A DNA stretch of 64,000 nt, taken from NCBI GenBank assembly GCA_013248845.1, contig WSQC01000002.1, positions 248,001-312,000 on the forward strand, in the 5' to 3' direction. Source of the DNA: Passalora sequoiae (taxonomy: Eukaryota > Ascomycota > Dothideomycetes > Mycosphaerellales > Mycosphaerellaceae). Of the stretch, positions 53,849 through 64,000 are shown piece after piece. Numbering within the stretch: position 1 is the stretch's first letter; each line of letters opens with the position of its first letter. The position numbers and the translations under genes are program-made. The notes beneath the pieces were generated by a model that was given only the letters and a program-made list of their open reading frames with translations, was not told the DNA's origin and searched no databases.

Positions 53849-54752
53849 GTTGTCCCCGTGTGCGTACGGACGAGTCGTATGTCTCGGTAGTCAGCTGTTT
53901 CTGCACGTGCGGAATACTGCGAGGTTCCTGCAAGGGCGCGGCTGCGAATGCCTTCTCTGTCGTGTTGTGTTCTATCGATCGACGCGGTAACGTATCGTGG
54001 GTGCTTGTTCGTGATCGAGTGTTGGAAGTGAGAAACAATTCAACGAGTGATAGTAGCCAGCTGGCCGTGTGCTGCGGAATGGCATCAGAGGTAAGGAGAG
54101 TGGTGTACAAGGACATGGAAACATGAAACATCGTGGCAGGCGTTCTAAAAGTGACTAGCAACGGTCGTGTCACTTTACTTCGGCACTTTGGCAGAATCAC
54201 TGTCGACATTCACGGGCTTCACATGACGCCTTGAATACCGTGAAGAATTTCAATATGGTAGACAAAGCCTGAAAAGCCATATATCCCATTGCAGAAAGAA
54301 GTTTGAGAGATGTCACGATGTGATACCCGAAGAGGCTACGAGGACTCCAGTTTTGGCCGTGATAAACTTAGACCACTTATTTTGACATGCATTGGCGCGT
54401 CCGTGGCTGCCCCGTTTTACGTGTTCTAACTTTTCTCGAATTCTTCTCTCGCATGCACATGCAATCCTTCCGATGCTACATAGCGTGTGCATGTACGCGG
54501 GAGATTCGAAACTTCCAACAAAGACTCGTTTCGGCTATGCCGATCGCTTTCTGAATGACTCGAGCTGTTCTGCTCACCCTCAGATTGGGCGGTTCGAGGA
54601 CACTTATGCCATGCAGCTGCCGCGCGGTATATGCCGGTGTGCAGCGTGCACTGATGCCCGAGTATGGAATTCATGCTTTGCTTGAAGGCTGTGCGGATCC
54701 GAAAGCAGGTAGCGGATACGCAATCGGCACGACATCTACAGGTAGATGCTAG
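53849..54752. other. Intergenic, no supported gene
   Basis: 0.9 kb upstream of the RCR gene and downstream of the GPALPP gene, both minus. Only motif-free short frames. Confidence 0.45.
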
Positions 54753-55663
54753 CTAGAGAAATGTTCCTCCCGAAAATTTGCCTGAGAAGTCTGAGGCTTT
54801 ATTGAGCATCTCCCTCTTCTGTGTGGACGAGATGCGACTCGAACTAGCCATATCCTTCTCACGATCGAATGCACGTTTGCTTGGGTCATCTTCGGCTTCG
54901 GCGCCTTTGCTCTTCTGGTGTCGTTCAAGTAACGACGGACCGCGAGTCGTTTCCTGCGTAAGGTTAGTTGGCGGTGCGTTGGATGGTCATGACCACCAGC
55001 CATTACAACATTGATTCTTACCACCTTCTCCTTGATTGCATGGCTCGCGGCGTCTGCGTTCGCGACCTTCGAGATCTTGCCGGCAGATGCATTCGGCACG
55101 GGCAATGGCTTTGATATGCCCATCATCTCATCTTGCAGCCGCTTCTGCTTCTGTTCTGGTGTTTCGTGCCATGTCGATGTGTCTCCGTTAAGGCTACTGT
55201 GCCCTCTTGCGCCTTTTCCAGTGCTGAACTTTGTAGGTCTTTGCTTCGTAGGATCTAATCGGGCAGCGAGGTCGTCCTGCTTCGGCGGCATCATCATCCA
55301 GTCATCTCTTTTGAGCTTTTCATCTGCATGCGTGTTGGCATTTCCGCCAGTCTGTATGCCATCCTCTCCGTCCTCGTTCAATGCTTGCATTATGGCAATG
55401 CCGCTAGGCAGTGCTGGACCAAAGTCGTCGTCACCGTCACTGCTGTCGTTCACCGGGGCATTGAGTGAACTTTCAGGTCTCTCGTCGAGCGGCGCTGGTG
55501 GCATTGCAGGTCCGATCACCTTTCGCCTCTTATCTGGCTCTTCTGCACCTGCAGTTGGCTTTGCGCCGGGAGATGTATTTTCGGCATCCTTTGCTTCTTC
55601 CTCTTGCTGTCTTTTACGCTTCGCAAGAAGATGTGGAGGAAGCTCTGCGCCTATGCCCGACAT
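54753..55663 (-). CDS. GPALPP-motif / DUF3752 protein
   Basis: Two exons: 55663-55022 and 54953-54753, with a 68-bp intron. Product 280 aa. Features: N-terminal MSGIGAELPPHLLAKRKR; the repeat motifs GPAMPPAP (~51-58) and FGPALPSG (~81-88) that name the family; WMMMPPK (~123-129); WHETPEQKQKR (~165-175). Splicing restores the conserved C-terminal DUF3752 block: RGPSLLERHQKSK, DDPSKRAFDREKDMA, and the extreme end DFSGKFSGGTFL. Without splicing the frame runs into an arginine-rich false end, so the intron is certain. Nuclear, mostly disordered; links to RNA processing are suggested for relatives but not established. It is head to head with VPS8 (413 bp between starts). Confidence 0.9.
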
Positions 55664-56076
55664 GATATCGACTTGATGTTAAAGCTACATGTTGCTGTGT
55701 TTCGAGTAGGTCAGTCTAAAGAGCTGCCCAAGCTTTTGGACAGGATGACGGAACCGCCGCATGAAACATTGAATGGCTTGAGCTTCGAGCTTTGAATCAA
55801 GCATGTGAGGCGCAACAACCACGCTTCACACTGCGCGAACTGTACTCGTATCCTCACACACATGATTAACAGAGCACATGCACCAGCAGAGAACTTCGCA
55901 AAGCACAATATCAAGATTGTGCTGCGACTACGTGACCGTCCTTGCCCTTCAATTACCTTGAAACGTTCGAGTACGCCAAAATCCTGCCTACGCCGTATAC
56001 GAGCAGATGCGCTATCGACCCTGTCGCCTACTCAAGAGTATGGGCTAAGAGCAATGCGTGCGCCGAGCAGGAATAG
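55664..56076. promoter_or_regulatory. Divergent promoter region, GPALPP gene / VPS8
   Basis: 413 bp between opposite start codons. No distinct TATA box was seen. Confidence 0.45.
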
Positions 56077-59000
56077 ATGAGTCACTCTCTTGGTGAAGGC
56101 CACCAGGGCGGCATCAATGAGGACGTGGAGGCTGATGAATCGGTGCGAGACTCTGAGGCTAGGCCGAACGATGGAGAAAATCAAGATGGACTAGACGAGG
56201 AAATTGGAATTCAGGATGTCGACTTTGGCAACTACGAGAATGCACAGGAAGCCGCCATAGAAGATCCAGCTCGTGAAGATGTCCTTCCTAGCAACGATGT
56301 GGAAGCACAGAGCAGTCTTGCGACGATGGACGAGCAGGAAGATCAAGACTTTGCACAATTAGATCGACAGCAAGAGGACTCTAGTGATGCTGTGAACGAA
56401 GACATAGACCTCGATGCTCGGCCATCTACACCCACTGCTCTAAGCCCACTGCCGAGTCCACTAGATTCGGGCTCGATGCCAGACGATACACTTTCACATG
56501 GTGGCTCATTACTTTCCTCAAACGGTCGAATGGCCTCGCCCTCGCCGCGCAAAGTAGTGAGCCGAACGCCGTCTGGAGCTCTACAGCCATTCGAGCGTCG
56601 CTTCGAGACACGTCTATCGACCTCACCTACAGCCTCACCCAGAGCACAGTCTCCAGCTTTCCTTAGTCCACACTCGAGGCAGATCTCTTTGACATCTCAG
56701 CTCTCCGGCATATCCTCTCAGCATGGCGGATCTGATGCAGAAACGCCGCAAGCGCCGTGGGAAGTGGTGCGATGGACGAAGCTTCGTAAAATCACTGGCC
56801 AAGCCTTCTCGGAATCCGGTAAGCGCAGCTTTGGTCGTCCTACATGCATGGCTGTCTCTGCTCTGATCGCTATTGGCACTTCTAAGGGTCTCGTGCTAGG
56901 CTTTGACTATCATCAGACTTTAAAGATCATTATCGGACAGGGCACCAAGGCTACAGAATGTGGGTCAGTCACTGCGATCGCCATATCTGCAGACTATTCG
57001 ACAATAGCAACTGGACATGCGAACGGCTACATCCTCACTTGGGAGATCAATAGACCAGCGCGGCCATTCCTGCAAATTGCACCTATGGACCGCGAATTAT
57101 TGCAACATGCGCACCATCCCGATGGTCACCTCGAGAACAATGCTATCCTACATATTGGCTTCTTAGGCACCAGGCATACAGCACTTGTATCTGCGGATTC
57201 GGCAGGCATGGCATTCTCGCATTTGGCCACCCGTGGGCTTGGCGCCGTGACCAGAACCGTCAAAACTACTCGACTTCTCGGAAGATACCCCTCCCTTGAT
57301 CCACAGATACAACGCAGCAAGAAGCCAAGCTCGATTTTGGCGTTCTCACCACTACCTCTGGGCAATGTTGAGCAGGCTACCGATGGTCTAGGTCTCACGG
57401 CTTTATTAACGCCTTATCTGCTGGTCATTGTATCGACAACACCTATAGCTCAAACACAACACAAGGCTCCAAGACCGAAGGATCTGGCGGTCCATGGTAC
57501 ACTCAGCGGATGTCTAGCATGGTTCCCAGCGGTCAGACTCAAAGACACTAGCATTGATGCAGAAAAGGGCAACTCGGACACTAAGCTTGTTTATTGCTGG
57601 TCAAATGTCCTTACCGTGCTCGATGTCAAAGTAACGGAGAATGAGGACCCTCAGAAGCCGCCTTCTCTGGAGTTCCTTGCACGTAGCAGGTGGCGTGCAG
57701 AGGAAGCTATTGTGGCGATCCAATGGCTTGGGCGCTCTGTACTTGGCGTACTTACCATCAGCCAGCGTTTATTGATCGTTGAAGACGTGTCTCTGCAGGT
57801 AACAGACTCGATCGACTTGCTTCACAGGCACATCTACCATCAGGACTTGTTTTCCCACCAGCTGCATGCAGTTGTCGAACAACTGAATACCAATGATCCA
57901 TCACTACATGGTGTCGTTGCCGATGCATTCCACATGAGCTTCAAGGTATACAAAGGACGAACATTCCTGCTAGGCTTCAATGATCTAACTGTAGGAATGC
58001 TATCGAACTGGGCCGACCGCCTAATGGCCCTGATGGAGGCTGGCGACCACATTGCGGCGATCAGGCTTGCAACAGAATACTACTCTGGCAGCGCCAATAA
58101 TTTGACAATAGGTCTGCCTGTCACGGAGCCTGCTAGGCACAAGATGGTACGAGAGCGACTTATTGCCATGATTTCGGCCTCTTTGTCCTACACCTTTGCA
58201 CAAGAAGATCAAGATCGTGGTCTTCGGCTGCGAGAACTAGCGGAGGTGTGCTTCGAGGCATGTACCGTCATGAAGGAGACGGACTATCTGTTCGGTGATG
58301 TCTTTGAACACTTCGAAGAGGCGGAAGAACAGTCTGTCTTCGTCACGATTTTGGAGCCGTATGTGTTGGACAGAGAAATTGCGACGTTGCCACCCGAAAT
58401 TGTCAAGGCTGTGGTCTCGCATTTCATCGATGAAGGACAAGGGCCGCGCTTGGAGGAATTGCTCTGCCGGCTCGAGCCTCATTCCTTCGATCTGGATCAG
58501 GTCACAATGCTCTGTCGACAGCATAGTCTGTATGATGCATTGATCTACATCTGGACGCAAGCCTTGAGGGATTATGTCACGCCACTTATCGATTTACTTA
58601 CCCTCGTCAAGATGCTGCTCGAGGGCGAAGAAGATGAGGAAATTAGCGAGAATCCATTCTATGAGTCGGCCGCGAAGACCTTTCCATATCTAGCATACTC
58701 CTTGACAAGCAGGCGATATCCAAGTGGTGAGATCATGGATGACGAAGAGAGCCGGCAAGCCAAGACAGACCTGTATGGCTATCTCTTCGCAGGCACGCCT
58801 GTCGCCTGGCCACGAGGGAGCAAGAAGATATTCAGCACAGCACTTGAGATCGAAGACGAGCCGGCGTTCCCGTACCTCAACCTGCTGCTGCAGTTCGATG
58901 TGGCCAGCTTCATGAGTATGCTCAACGAAGCCTTCGAAGATTCCTTTCTGAATGAGGCCGATGACGAGAACGCCATCGATGGCTCAATGCATACCAACGG

Positions 59001-60939
59001 TGCGACATTGCGCCAAGGATACAAAAAGAGTCGGCAACAGATTATAGAGATCTTGCTTGACGTGATGCGGCAAGGCGACTTCGAGCCGCAGCAGGTGGTC
59101 TACCTCGACATATTTGTTGCACGCAGCCTGCCCAAGTATCCTGGACAGCTTATCCTATCAGGTACCTTGCTGGATAGTGTGCTGCAAAGGCTATGCAATC
59201 CACCCTCACAATCCTTGAGAGACGACTGTCAGCTCAGCGTCGAGTATTTGCTATCAGCATATCATCCACCCAATAAGACCACACTGATTGAGGCGCTTAA
59301 AGAGGTTAGATTCTTTCGCGTGTTGAAATCGGTATATAAGGGCGAACGAATGTTCACGGAGTTGCTCGATGCATACTTCGAGGATCTAGACGAAAAGCAT
59401 GGGGTGTTCGACTGCATTACATATTGTCTTCGTGACAGCACAGGCCTAACACAGAAGCAGCTACAGTCCATCAAGCAAGTCATCGATCATCACGTCTATG
59501 ATCTGGCCGCCATCGATATTGTGCTCACCGCGCGAACACTGGCCATTTCAGCGCCTGATTTACTGCAAAGCAGCGTGGACGCATTGGAAGATTCGCATCA
59601 ACAATTCGTGTTTTTGAGAGCTTTGCTTGAGCCGTGGCTGCTTCGTGAACAGCAGTTTGCGAATTCGCCTTTAAGCGCTGATCAGCAGAAGGCTTTCCTA
59701 GAACAATATGTCCAGTTAATGTGCAAGCATGATCCGACGCATATTGCAGACTACATAAAACTTTTGCCATCAAGCGATCTCCGGCTGGAAAAGGTCTTGT
59801 CAGCCATGGAGAGCAGTGGCGTTATTGATGCTGCTGTGGCCTTGCTGGCACGAGATGGGCTCGCTCGTGATGCAATGGATCGCCTGGTGTCGCATGTGCA
59901 GAGCCTTCAGCTAGCGCTGGTAGGCCTCATCGAAGCCGCTGCGCTGCCAGAAGTTACTGCCTCGGAAGAGACGTGCGAAGACCTAGTACAAGACCTCGAC
60001 AAATACACCAAAGTGGGTATCTGGCTATGTCAAAGCCAGAGTGCAACGACCGAGCGCAAGCAACGGCCTCGTGTCAATATAGCCTGGGATATCGACGAGA
60101 ATGAGCTAGATCTGGACGAGTACCTGTGGCTGAACTTGATCGATATTGTGATCAAGGTCATACAAAGCGTTATGCAAGCAATTAATGACTTCGACAATCA
60201 CCCCACAGAACAAGAAGCAGACACTTTTGAGTCTGCGAATCTCACTTGCGCTCTTCGCTCCAACGTACAACAAGCTTTCACGGCACTGATGGCGAGCACA
60301 GCCACACCAAACATCAAGGCCAAAGAAGGCGAAGAAGCACAACCAAAGTCCAGGAACGACAACCTCAGCTTCCTGCGAGTGCTCCGCGCATTCCTGACTC
60401 GAGCCGCCTCAAGCGCCCCATCTCTCGCAGATCTGCGCGCAGTCCTCTCAGACATTTTCTCAGCCTACACCTTCGAACAAGGAGTCCTATCCCTCGCCAA
60501 CGAACTACTCGGCTCAGACGTCTTCACCGAAATCGAAGAGGCAAACACACTCCGACAACGCGGCTGGCGCCCTCGTACACAAGTCTGCGAGCGCTGCAAA
60601 CGCCGTGCGTGGGGTCCGGGGATCGGTGAGATGGTCTGGGACGAATGGATCGCTCGCGAGCAAGGACGTGAAGCGAATAAGGCGCGGAAGATGTTGGAGC
60701 GGGGCGGTGGTGAGAAAGCTAGGAGGATGTCGAGAGGGAAGGCGAAGGCGTCGCCATCGCCTGCTCCCGAGCGAAGTTCCAGTGACAGTGGTGAGAGTAG
60801 AAGGCTTGCGCTGGTTGTGTTTGCGTGTCGGCATGTGTTTCATAGGGTTTGCCTTGATGAAGAGTGGAGGGATGGAAAGCCGGCTAACAGGGAGGTGTAT
60901 AAATGTCCGTTGTGTACAGAGCATGGGCGTAGAGCTTAG
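56077..60939 (+). CDS. VPS8: Vacuolar sorting protein Vps8 (CORVET subunit)
   Basis: 1620 aa in one uninterrupted exon. CORVET-specific subunit that binds Rab5 (Vps21) and tethers early endosomes. The acidic, Ser/Pro-rich N-terminus (~1-225) precedes a beta-propeller: KRSFGRPTCMAVSALIAIGTSKGLVLGFD (start ~248) and SVTAIAISADYSTIATGHANGYILTWEI (~297-325), both WD-like blades, continuing to ~600. A long alpha-solenoid follows (~640-1480). It has a C-terminal RING-H2: CERCKRRAW (~1504), FACRHVFHRVCLDEEW (~1585) and KCPLC (~1609). Between the first two Cys pairs lies a ~75-residue basic, Ser-rich insert (GGGEKARRMSRGKAKASPSP). The head-to-head partner is the GPALPP gene. Identity strong from the architecture and the propeller motifs. 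Confidence 0.93.
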   Translation: MSHSLGEGHQGGINEDVEADESVRDSEARPNDGENQDGLDEEIGIQDVDFGNYENAQEAAIEDPAREDVLPSNDVEAQSSLATMDEQEDQDFAQLDRQQEDSSDAVNEDIDLDARPSTPTALSPLPSPLDSGSMPDDTLSHGGSLLSSNGRMASPSPRKVVSRTPSGALQPFERRFETRLSTSPTASPRAQSPAFLSPHSRQISLTSQLSGISSQHGGSDAETPQAPWEVVRWTKLRKITGQAFSESGKRSFGRPTCMAVSALIAIGTSKGLVLGFDYHQTLKIIIGQGTKATECGSVTAIAISADYSTIATGHANGYILTWEINRPARPFLQIAPMDRELLQHAHHPDGHLENNAILHIGFLGTRHTALVSADSAGMAFSHLATRGLGAVTRTVKTTRLLGRYPSLDPQIQRSKKPSSILAFSPLPLGNVEQATDGLGLTALLTPYLLVIVSTTPIAQTQHKAPRPKDLAVHGTLSGCLAWFPAVRLKDTSIDAEKGNSDTKLVYCWSNVLTVLDVKVTENEDPQKPPSLEFLARSRWRAEEAIVAIQWLGRSVLGVLTISQRLLIVEDVSLQVTDSIDLLHRHIYHQDLFSHQLHAVVEQLNTNDPSLHGVVADAFHMSFKVYKGRTFLLGFNDLTVGMLSNWADRLMALMEAGDHIAAIRLATEYYSGSANNLTIGLPVTEPARHKMVRERLIAMISASLSYTFAQEDQDRGLRLRELAEVCFEACTVMKETDYLFGDVFEHFEEAEEQSVFVTILEPYVLDREIATLPPEIVKAVVSHFIDEGQGPRLEELLCRLEPHSFDLDQVTMLCRQHSLYDALIYIWTQALRDYVTPLIDLLTLVKMLLEGEEDEEISENPFYESAAKTFPYLAYSLTSRRYPSGEIMDDEESRQAKTDLYGYLFAGTPVAWPRGSKKIFSTALEIEDEPAFPYLNLLLQFDVASFMSMLNEAFEDSFLNEADDENAIDGSMHTNGATLRQGYKKSRQQIIEILLDVMRQGDFEPQQVVYLDIFVARSLPKYPGQLILSGTLLDSVLQRLCNPPSQSLRDDCQLSVEYLLSAYHPPNKTTLIEALKEVRFFRVLKSVYKGERMFTELLDAYFEDLDEKHGVFDCITYCLRDSTGLTQKQLQSIKQVIDHHVYDLAAIDIVLTARTLAISAPDLLQSSVDALEDSHQQFVFLRALLEPWLLREQQFANSPLSADQQKAFLEQYVQLMCKHDPTHIADYIKLLPSSDLRLEKVLSAMESSGVIDAAVALLARDGLARDAMDRLVSHVQSLQLALVGLIEAAALPEVTASEETCEDLVQDLDKYTKVGIWLCQSQSATTERKQRPRVNIAWDIDENELDLDEYLWLNLIDIVIKVIQSVMQAINDFDNHPTEQEADTFESANLTCALRSNVQQAFTALMASTATPNIKAKEGEEAQPKSRNDNLSFLRVLRAFLTRAASSAPSLADLRAVLSDIFSAYTFEQGVLSLANELLGSDVFTEIEEANTLRQRGWRPRTQVCERCKRRAWGPGIGEMVWDEWIAREQGREANKARKMLERGGGEKARRMSRGKAKASPSPAPERSSSDSGESRRLALVVFACRHVFHRVCLDEEWRDGKPANREVYKCPLCTEHGRRA

Positions 60940-61268
60940 TCAGTATCGAGCCAAACATTCCGCGACTAGTAGCCTTTGCTGCTTGAAGTGCTTTGCTCAA
61001 TCGAGACACTAACGACTGGTACAAGATAATAATATACGGTATTACAGCGTAGTGGTCTTGCGTCCTCGCTTTCAGCAAGTGCGATCCAGCACGCATCATT
61101 ACCGCAATGTGGTTGGGGGCAGGAAAGCGAGCTGCGTCAGGCTGCAATTGGGTATTCGTACAGAGTAAAGACACGCAAACATTATCTGGCCTGTTGAGTA
61201 ACATTATCAACCGCATTCTAATGTTCGGTACTCTCGTCAGGTCTGGGCGCACAGCATTTATCAACGCT
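60940..61268. other. Convergent 3' spacer
   Basis: About 330 bp between the stop codons of VPS8 and ERG10. It must hold both polyadenylation regions. No other feature. Confidence 0.45.
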
Positions 61269-62462
61269 TCATAGTCTCTCAACGACAATTGCGGATGCGC
61301 CTCCACCACCATTGCAGATACCTGCACAACCAATCTTGCCCTTCTTTCCCTTGAGCACGCCAAGGAGAGTCGTCACAATGCGCGCTCCTGATGCACCAAG
61401 AGGGTGTCCGAGCGCTACAGCACCGCCGTGAAGGTTGACCTTCTCCTCGCTGATGCCGAGCAGCTTCATATTCGCGAGCGCCACGACGGAAAAGGCCTCG
61501 TTGATCTCGAACGCATCGACCTGATCTATGCTGATGCCCGCGTGCTTGAGGGCCTTGGGCATAGCGAGCGCAGGCGCAGTCGTGAATTTGCTTGGGTTCT
61601 GTGCGGCGTCACCCCAGCCCAAGATCTTCGCGATCGGCTTCAAATTGTGCTTGTTCACGTACTCCTCGCTGGCCAGTACGACTGCAGCGGCACCATCTGA
61701 GAGCGGTGAGGCGTTTGCTGGTGTGACAGTGCCGTTCTCCTTCTTGAAGGCAGGCTTCAGTTTCCTGGTGGCCTCCTCGTTGAACTTCTTGGGCTCATCG
61801 TCTTGGTCAACAACCGTGTCTGGCTTGCCTCTCGAACCCTTGATCGTCACAGGCGCAATCTCTTCTGCAAACCATCCGCTCTCCTGCGCATGGCGTGCCT
61901 TCTTGTAGCTGCGAATGCAGTACTCGTCCTGCTCTTCTCTACCGAAGCCGTGGTCTGAAGCACACTCTTCACCCTGCAGACCCATGTGCTCATTCTTGTA
62001 GACGTCTGTGAGACCGTCTTTCAGGACACCGTCCACGAGAGTCTGGTCTCCAAACTTAGCACCATTTCTGAGGGATTGGAGGTAGTGTGGAACGTTGCTC
62101 ATGCTCTCCGTGCCCCCTGCGACGATGACGTCCGCTTCGCCTGTCAGAATCGTAGCAGCTCCCAGTGATATGGCTTTGATCGAAGAGGCGCAGACTTTGT
62201 TGACTGTAGTCGCTTCCGTTGACTCAGGAAGACCAGCATAGATGGCACATTGTCGTGCTGGGTTCTGTCCAAGATTTGCTGAGAGTACGTTGCCGAAGAA
62301 GACTTCCTGAACTTCGTCAGGCTTGATACCAGATCGTTCTACTGCGGACTTGATCGCATGGCTGCCAAGCTGAATTGCTGTCTGTGAAGCTAGAGACTGC
62401 TGGAAAGCTCCCGTGGGTGTTCGCACAGCCGAGAGAATATAGACTGGTTTGGGAGGCGCCAT
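61269..62462 (-). CDS. ERG10: Acetyl-CoA C-acetyltransferase (thiolase), cytosolic Erg10 type
   Basis: 397 aa, single exon. Condenses two acetyl-CoA to acetoacetyl-CoA, the first step of the mevalonate/ergosterol pathway. Catalytic residues are all visible: nucleophile C91 in NKVCASSIKA; H353 in GGAVALGHPLGASGAR; C383 in GICNGGGGAS; plus NEAFSVVALANM (oxyanion/Asn region). MGLQGEECASDHGFGREEQDEYCIRSY is the form seen in filamentous fungi (only its pattern matters here: a GREEQDEY block). The N-terminus MAPPKPVYILSAVRTP has no mitochondrial presequence, and the C-terminus ERL is not a PTS1, which favours the cytosolic sterol-pathway isozyme over the mitochondrial or peroxisomal ones. It shares a 393-bp promoter region with SNU114. 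Confidence 0.95.
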   Translation of the reverse strand: MAPPKPVYILSAVRTPTGAFQQSLASQTAIQLGSHAIKSAVERSGIKPDEVQEVFFGNVLSANLGQNPARQCAIYAGLPESTEATTVNKVCASSIKAISLGAATILTGEADVIVAGGTESMSNVPHYLQSLRNGAKFGDQTLVDGVLKDGLTDVYKNEHMGLQGEECASDHGFGREEQDEYCIRSYKKARHAQESGWFAEEIAPVTIKGSRGKPDTVVDQDDEPKKFNEEATRKLKPAFKKENGTVTPANASPLSDGAAAVVLASEEYVNKHNLKPIAKILGWGDAAQNPSKFTTAPALAMPKALKHAGISIDQVDAFEINEAFSVVALANMKLLGISEEKVNLHGGAVALGHPLGASGARIVTTLLGVLKGKKGKIGCAGICNGGGGASAIVVERL

Positions 62463-62855
62463 GATGGGTTATTCTTCGTTGCAGGGCAATTGATCTGGAC
62501 GCGGAGGGCAGTCGATATGAATGCGAGTATGTACAGTACAGACAATTGAGTGTTGAGGAGTGTGACAAGGGTATATCAAGGAAATTTCCTTTGTCCTGCC
62601 AACAGAAAATGTACAACAATATGGCACCACCTGCCTTGCAAGGGCATAGCTTGTCGCGTGGCGGGGTATATCGATCGCGTTGGATTATCTGATTCGATCT
62701 TATCGCACCAGCCACAGAGCCACTGGCACCGACGTTACTCGCGCCTCAAAAAAGTGAAGCTTTGGACGGCAAGCCGTAAGTCGCGTCCGGGTTTGCGACA
62801 ATTCCAATACCACCACCAGCACATCTCCAGATCGTCCAACTGCTGGTGAGATATC
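62463..62855. promoter_or_regulatory. Bidirectional promoter region ERG10 / SNU114
   Basis: 393 bp between opposite start codons of two housekeeping genes. No clear TATA or sterol-response site seen. Confidence 0.45.
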
Positions 62856-64000
62856 ATGGACGACCTGTACGATGAGTTTGGAAACTTCATCGGCGAGCCG
62901 GAGGAGGACAGTCAGGATGAAGAGACGATCGCATATGATGGCGCGCGCTATCTGGACGATGAAGAGTCGCAGGCGGGTGCTGCGGCGCTCACAGGCCAGG
63001 AGATGATGGACTTGGATGACGAAGGCCCATCGAACGCTGTGGTACTGCACGAAGATAAGCAGTATTATCCTTCGGCATCACAGATATATGGCCCAGACGT
63101 TGAGACCCTCGTCCAAGAAGAGGACACACAGACATTGCAGCAGCCCATTGTTGCGCCAGTGGAGACGAAGAAGTTCACAGTTGAGGAGGAGGACTTGCCG
63201 CCCGTATACTTCGACCGCGGCTTCATGAGCGATCTGATGAGCTTCCCTGAACAAATACGAAACATTGCGCTGTGCGGGAATCTTCATCACGGCAAGACGA
63301 GCTTCATGGACACTCTAGTGAACCAGACTCACGACACATCCAAATTTTGGGAAGGCAAAACTGGCAAGGCGCGAGACGAGCTGATGCGGTATACTGATAC
63401 CCACATTCTGGAGCGCGAGCGAGGTCTCTCCGTAAAGGCAAGTCCAATGAGCTTGCTCCTGCAAGGCACAAGAGGGAAGACTCATCTTGTGAACATCATC
63501 GACACACCTGGACATGTCAACTTCGCCGACGAAGTTGCTGCATCTTTACGGTTGGTCGATGGGGTTGTGCTAGTAGTGGATGTTGTGGAGGGCGTTCAGG
63601 TGCAGACCGAGCTTGCCATCAAACATGCTGTTCTGCAGGGCCTGCCTATGGTACTGCTTGTCAACAAGATGGATCGTCTAATGCTCGAGCTGAAATTACC
63701 GCCCACTGATGCTTACTTCAAGCTGAAGCACGTCGTGGAAGAGGTCAACACACACATCGAAAATGTGATGCCTGGAAAAGGCGAGAAGTTCAGGGTCAGC
63801 CCGGAGAAGGGCAATGTAGCCTTCGGCTGTAGCAGCATGGAGTGGTGCTTCACATTACCTTCGTTCGCACACATGTATGCTGAAAGCTATCCCAACGCGG
63901 AGTTCGATGTCATGGAGTTCAGTAAGAGACTATGGGGCGACATCTACTTCAACCCGCGATCGCGCAAGTTTACACGGAAAGCACAAGAGGAGCGGTCGAA
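62856..64000 (+). CDS. SNU114: U5 snRNP GTPase Snu114/EFTUD2, N-terminal part (3' end outside window)
   Basis: Open from the ATG at 62856 to the window end (381 codons), no intron needed. EF-2-like spliceosomal GTPase that controls Brr2/Prp8 activity. The acidic N-terminal tail (MDDLYDEFGNFIGEPEED, YPSASQIYGPDVETLV, PPVYFDRGFMSDLM) is diagnostic of Snu114 and absent from translation factor eEF2. GTPase motifs: P-loop GNLHHGKTSF, the switch region RYTDTHILERERGLSVKASP, G3 DTPGHVNFADE and G4 NKMDRLMLELKLPP. The stretch GNVAFGCSSMEWCFTLPSFA is the conserved G-prime region. About 980 aa expected; roughly the last 600 residues are missing here. Confidence 0.95.
   Translation, partial: MDDLYDEFGNFIGEPEEDSQDEETIAYDGARYLDDEESQAGAAALTGQEMMDLDDEGPSNAVVLHEDKQYYPSASQIYGPDVETLVQEEDTQTLQQPIVAPVETKKFTVEEEDLPPVYFDRGFMSDLMSFPEQIRNIALCGNLHHGKTSFMDTLVNQTHDTSKFWEGKTGKARDELMRYTDTHILERERGLSVKASPMSLLLQGTRGKTHLVNIIDTPGHVNFADEVAASLRLVDGVVLVVDVVEGVQVQTELAIKHAVLQGLPMVLLVNKMDRLMLELKLPPTDAYFKLKHVVEEVNTHIENVMPGKGEKFRVSPEKGNVAFGCSSMEWCFTLPSFAHMYAESYPNAEFDVMEFSKRLWGDIYFNPRSRKFTRKAQEERS

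Overview
The window is nuclear DNA of a filamentous ascomycete (Pezizomycotina; a Dothideomycete fits best, but I infer this from style only). The evidence is a set of monocistronic genes on both strands, introns of about 48-140 bp with GT..AG ends, a CreA-type carbon repressor, a Zn(II)2Cys6 factor, F-box and 2EXR-like proteins, several fungal MFS transporters, and housekeeping genes with fungal architecture (VPS8, ERG10, SNU114, COQ6, CIA2). I see no rRNA, tRNA, CRISPR array or intact transposon.

Layout. 1-1045: the 3' part of COQ6 (ubiquinone hydroxylase). 1.8-4.0 kb: three small uncharacterised genes, one with a 2EXR/F-box-like segment and a minisatellite over its start. 4.4-22.3 kb: an accessory-looking block with a CmcJ/AsaB-type Fe(II) oxygenase-like protein, a Tri12-type MFS transporter, a Baeyer-Villiger monooxygenase, a vacuolar-type DHA2 transporter, a DUF4188/af470-like protein, a FAT1-like acyl-CoA synthetase and a citramalyl-CoA-lyase-like protein (CLYBL family). 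No polyketide synthase, NRPS or terpene synthase is present, so the block looks like a tailoring/catabolic set without a backbone enzyme in view. 22.3-27.0 kb: a 4.8-kb gene-free stretch upstream of creA. 27.0-28.7 kb: creA. 28.7-31.2 kb: non-coding DNA with several microsatellites.

31.2-41.2 kb: an ECM11-domain protein head to head with an F-box protein; L-rhamnose mutarotase converging on an unusual DhaK-only dihydroxyacetone-kinase-like protein; a tiny three-exon protein that folds on paper as a dsRNA-binding domain; and a conserved disordered protein. 41.2-45.7 kb is gene-free. 45.7-55.7 kb: a Dal5-type anion permease, a large Zn2Cys6 regulator head to head with CIA2, an RCR (Congo red resistance) membrane protein and a GPALPP/DUF3752 protein. 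55.7-64.0 kb: VPS8, then ERG10 head to head with SNU114, which runs off the window.

Many genes needed splicing by eye. Short exons (10 nt in the FAT1-like gene, 17 nt in the BVMO, a 28-nt last exon in the mutarotase, an 87-nt first exon in the DUF4188 gene) were recovered from splice sites plus restoration of family-typical motifs. The most interesting items are the DhaK-only protein with a shortened glycine loop next to rhamnose mutarotase, the accessory block without a backbone enzyme, a microsatellite placed exactly on a 5' splice site, and a coding-like but uncertain stretch at 20.0-21.1 kb.
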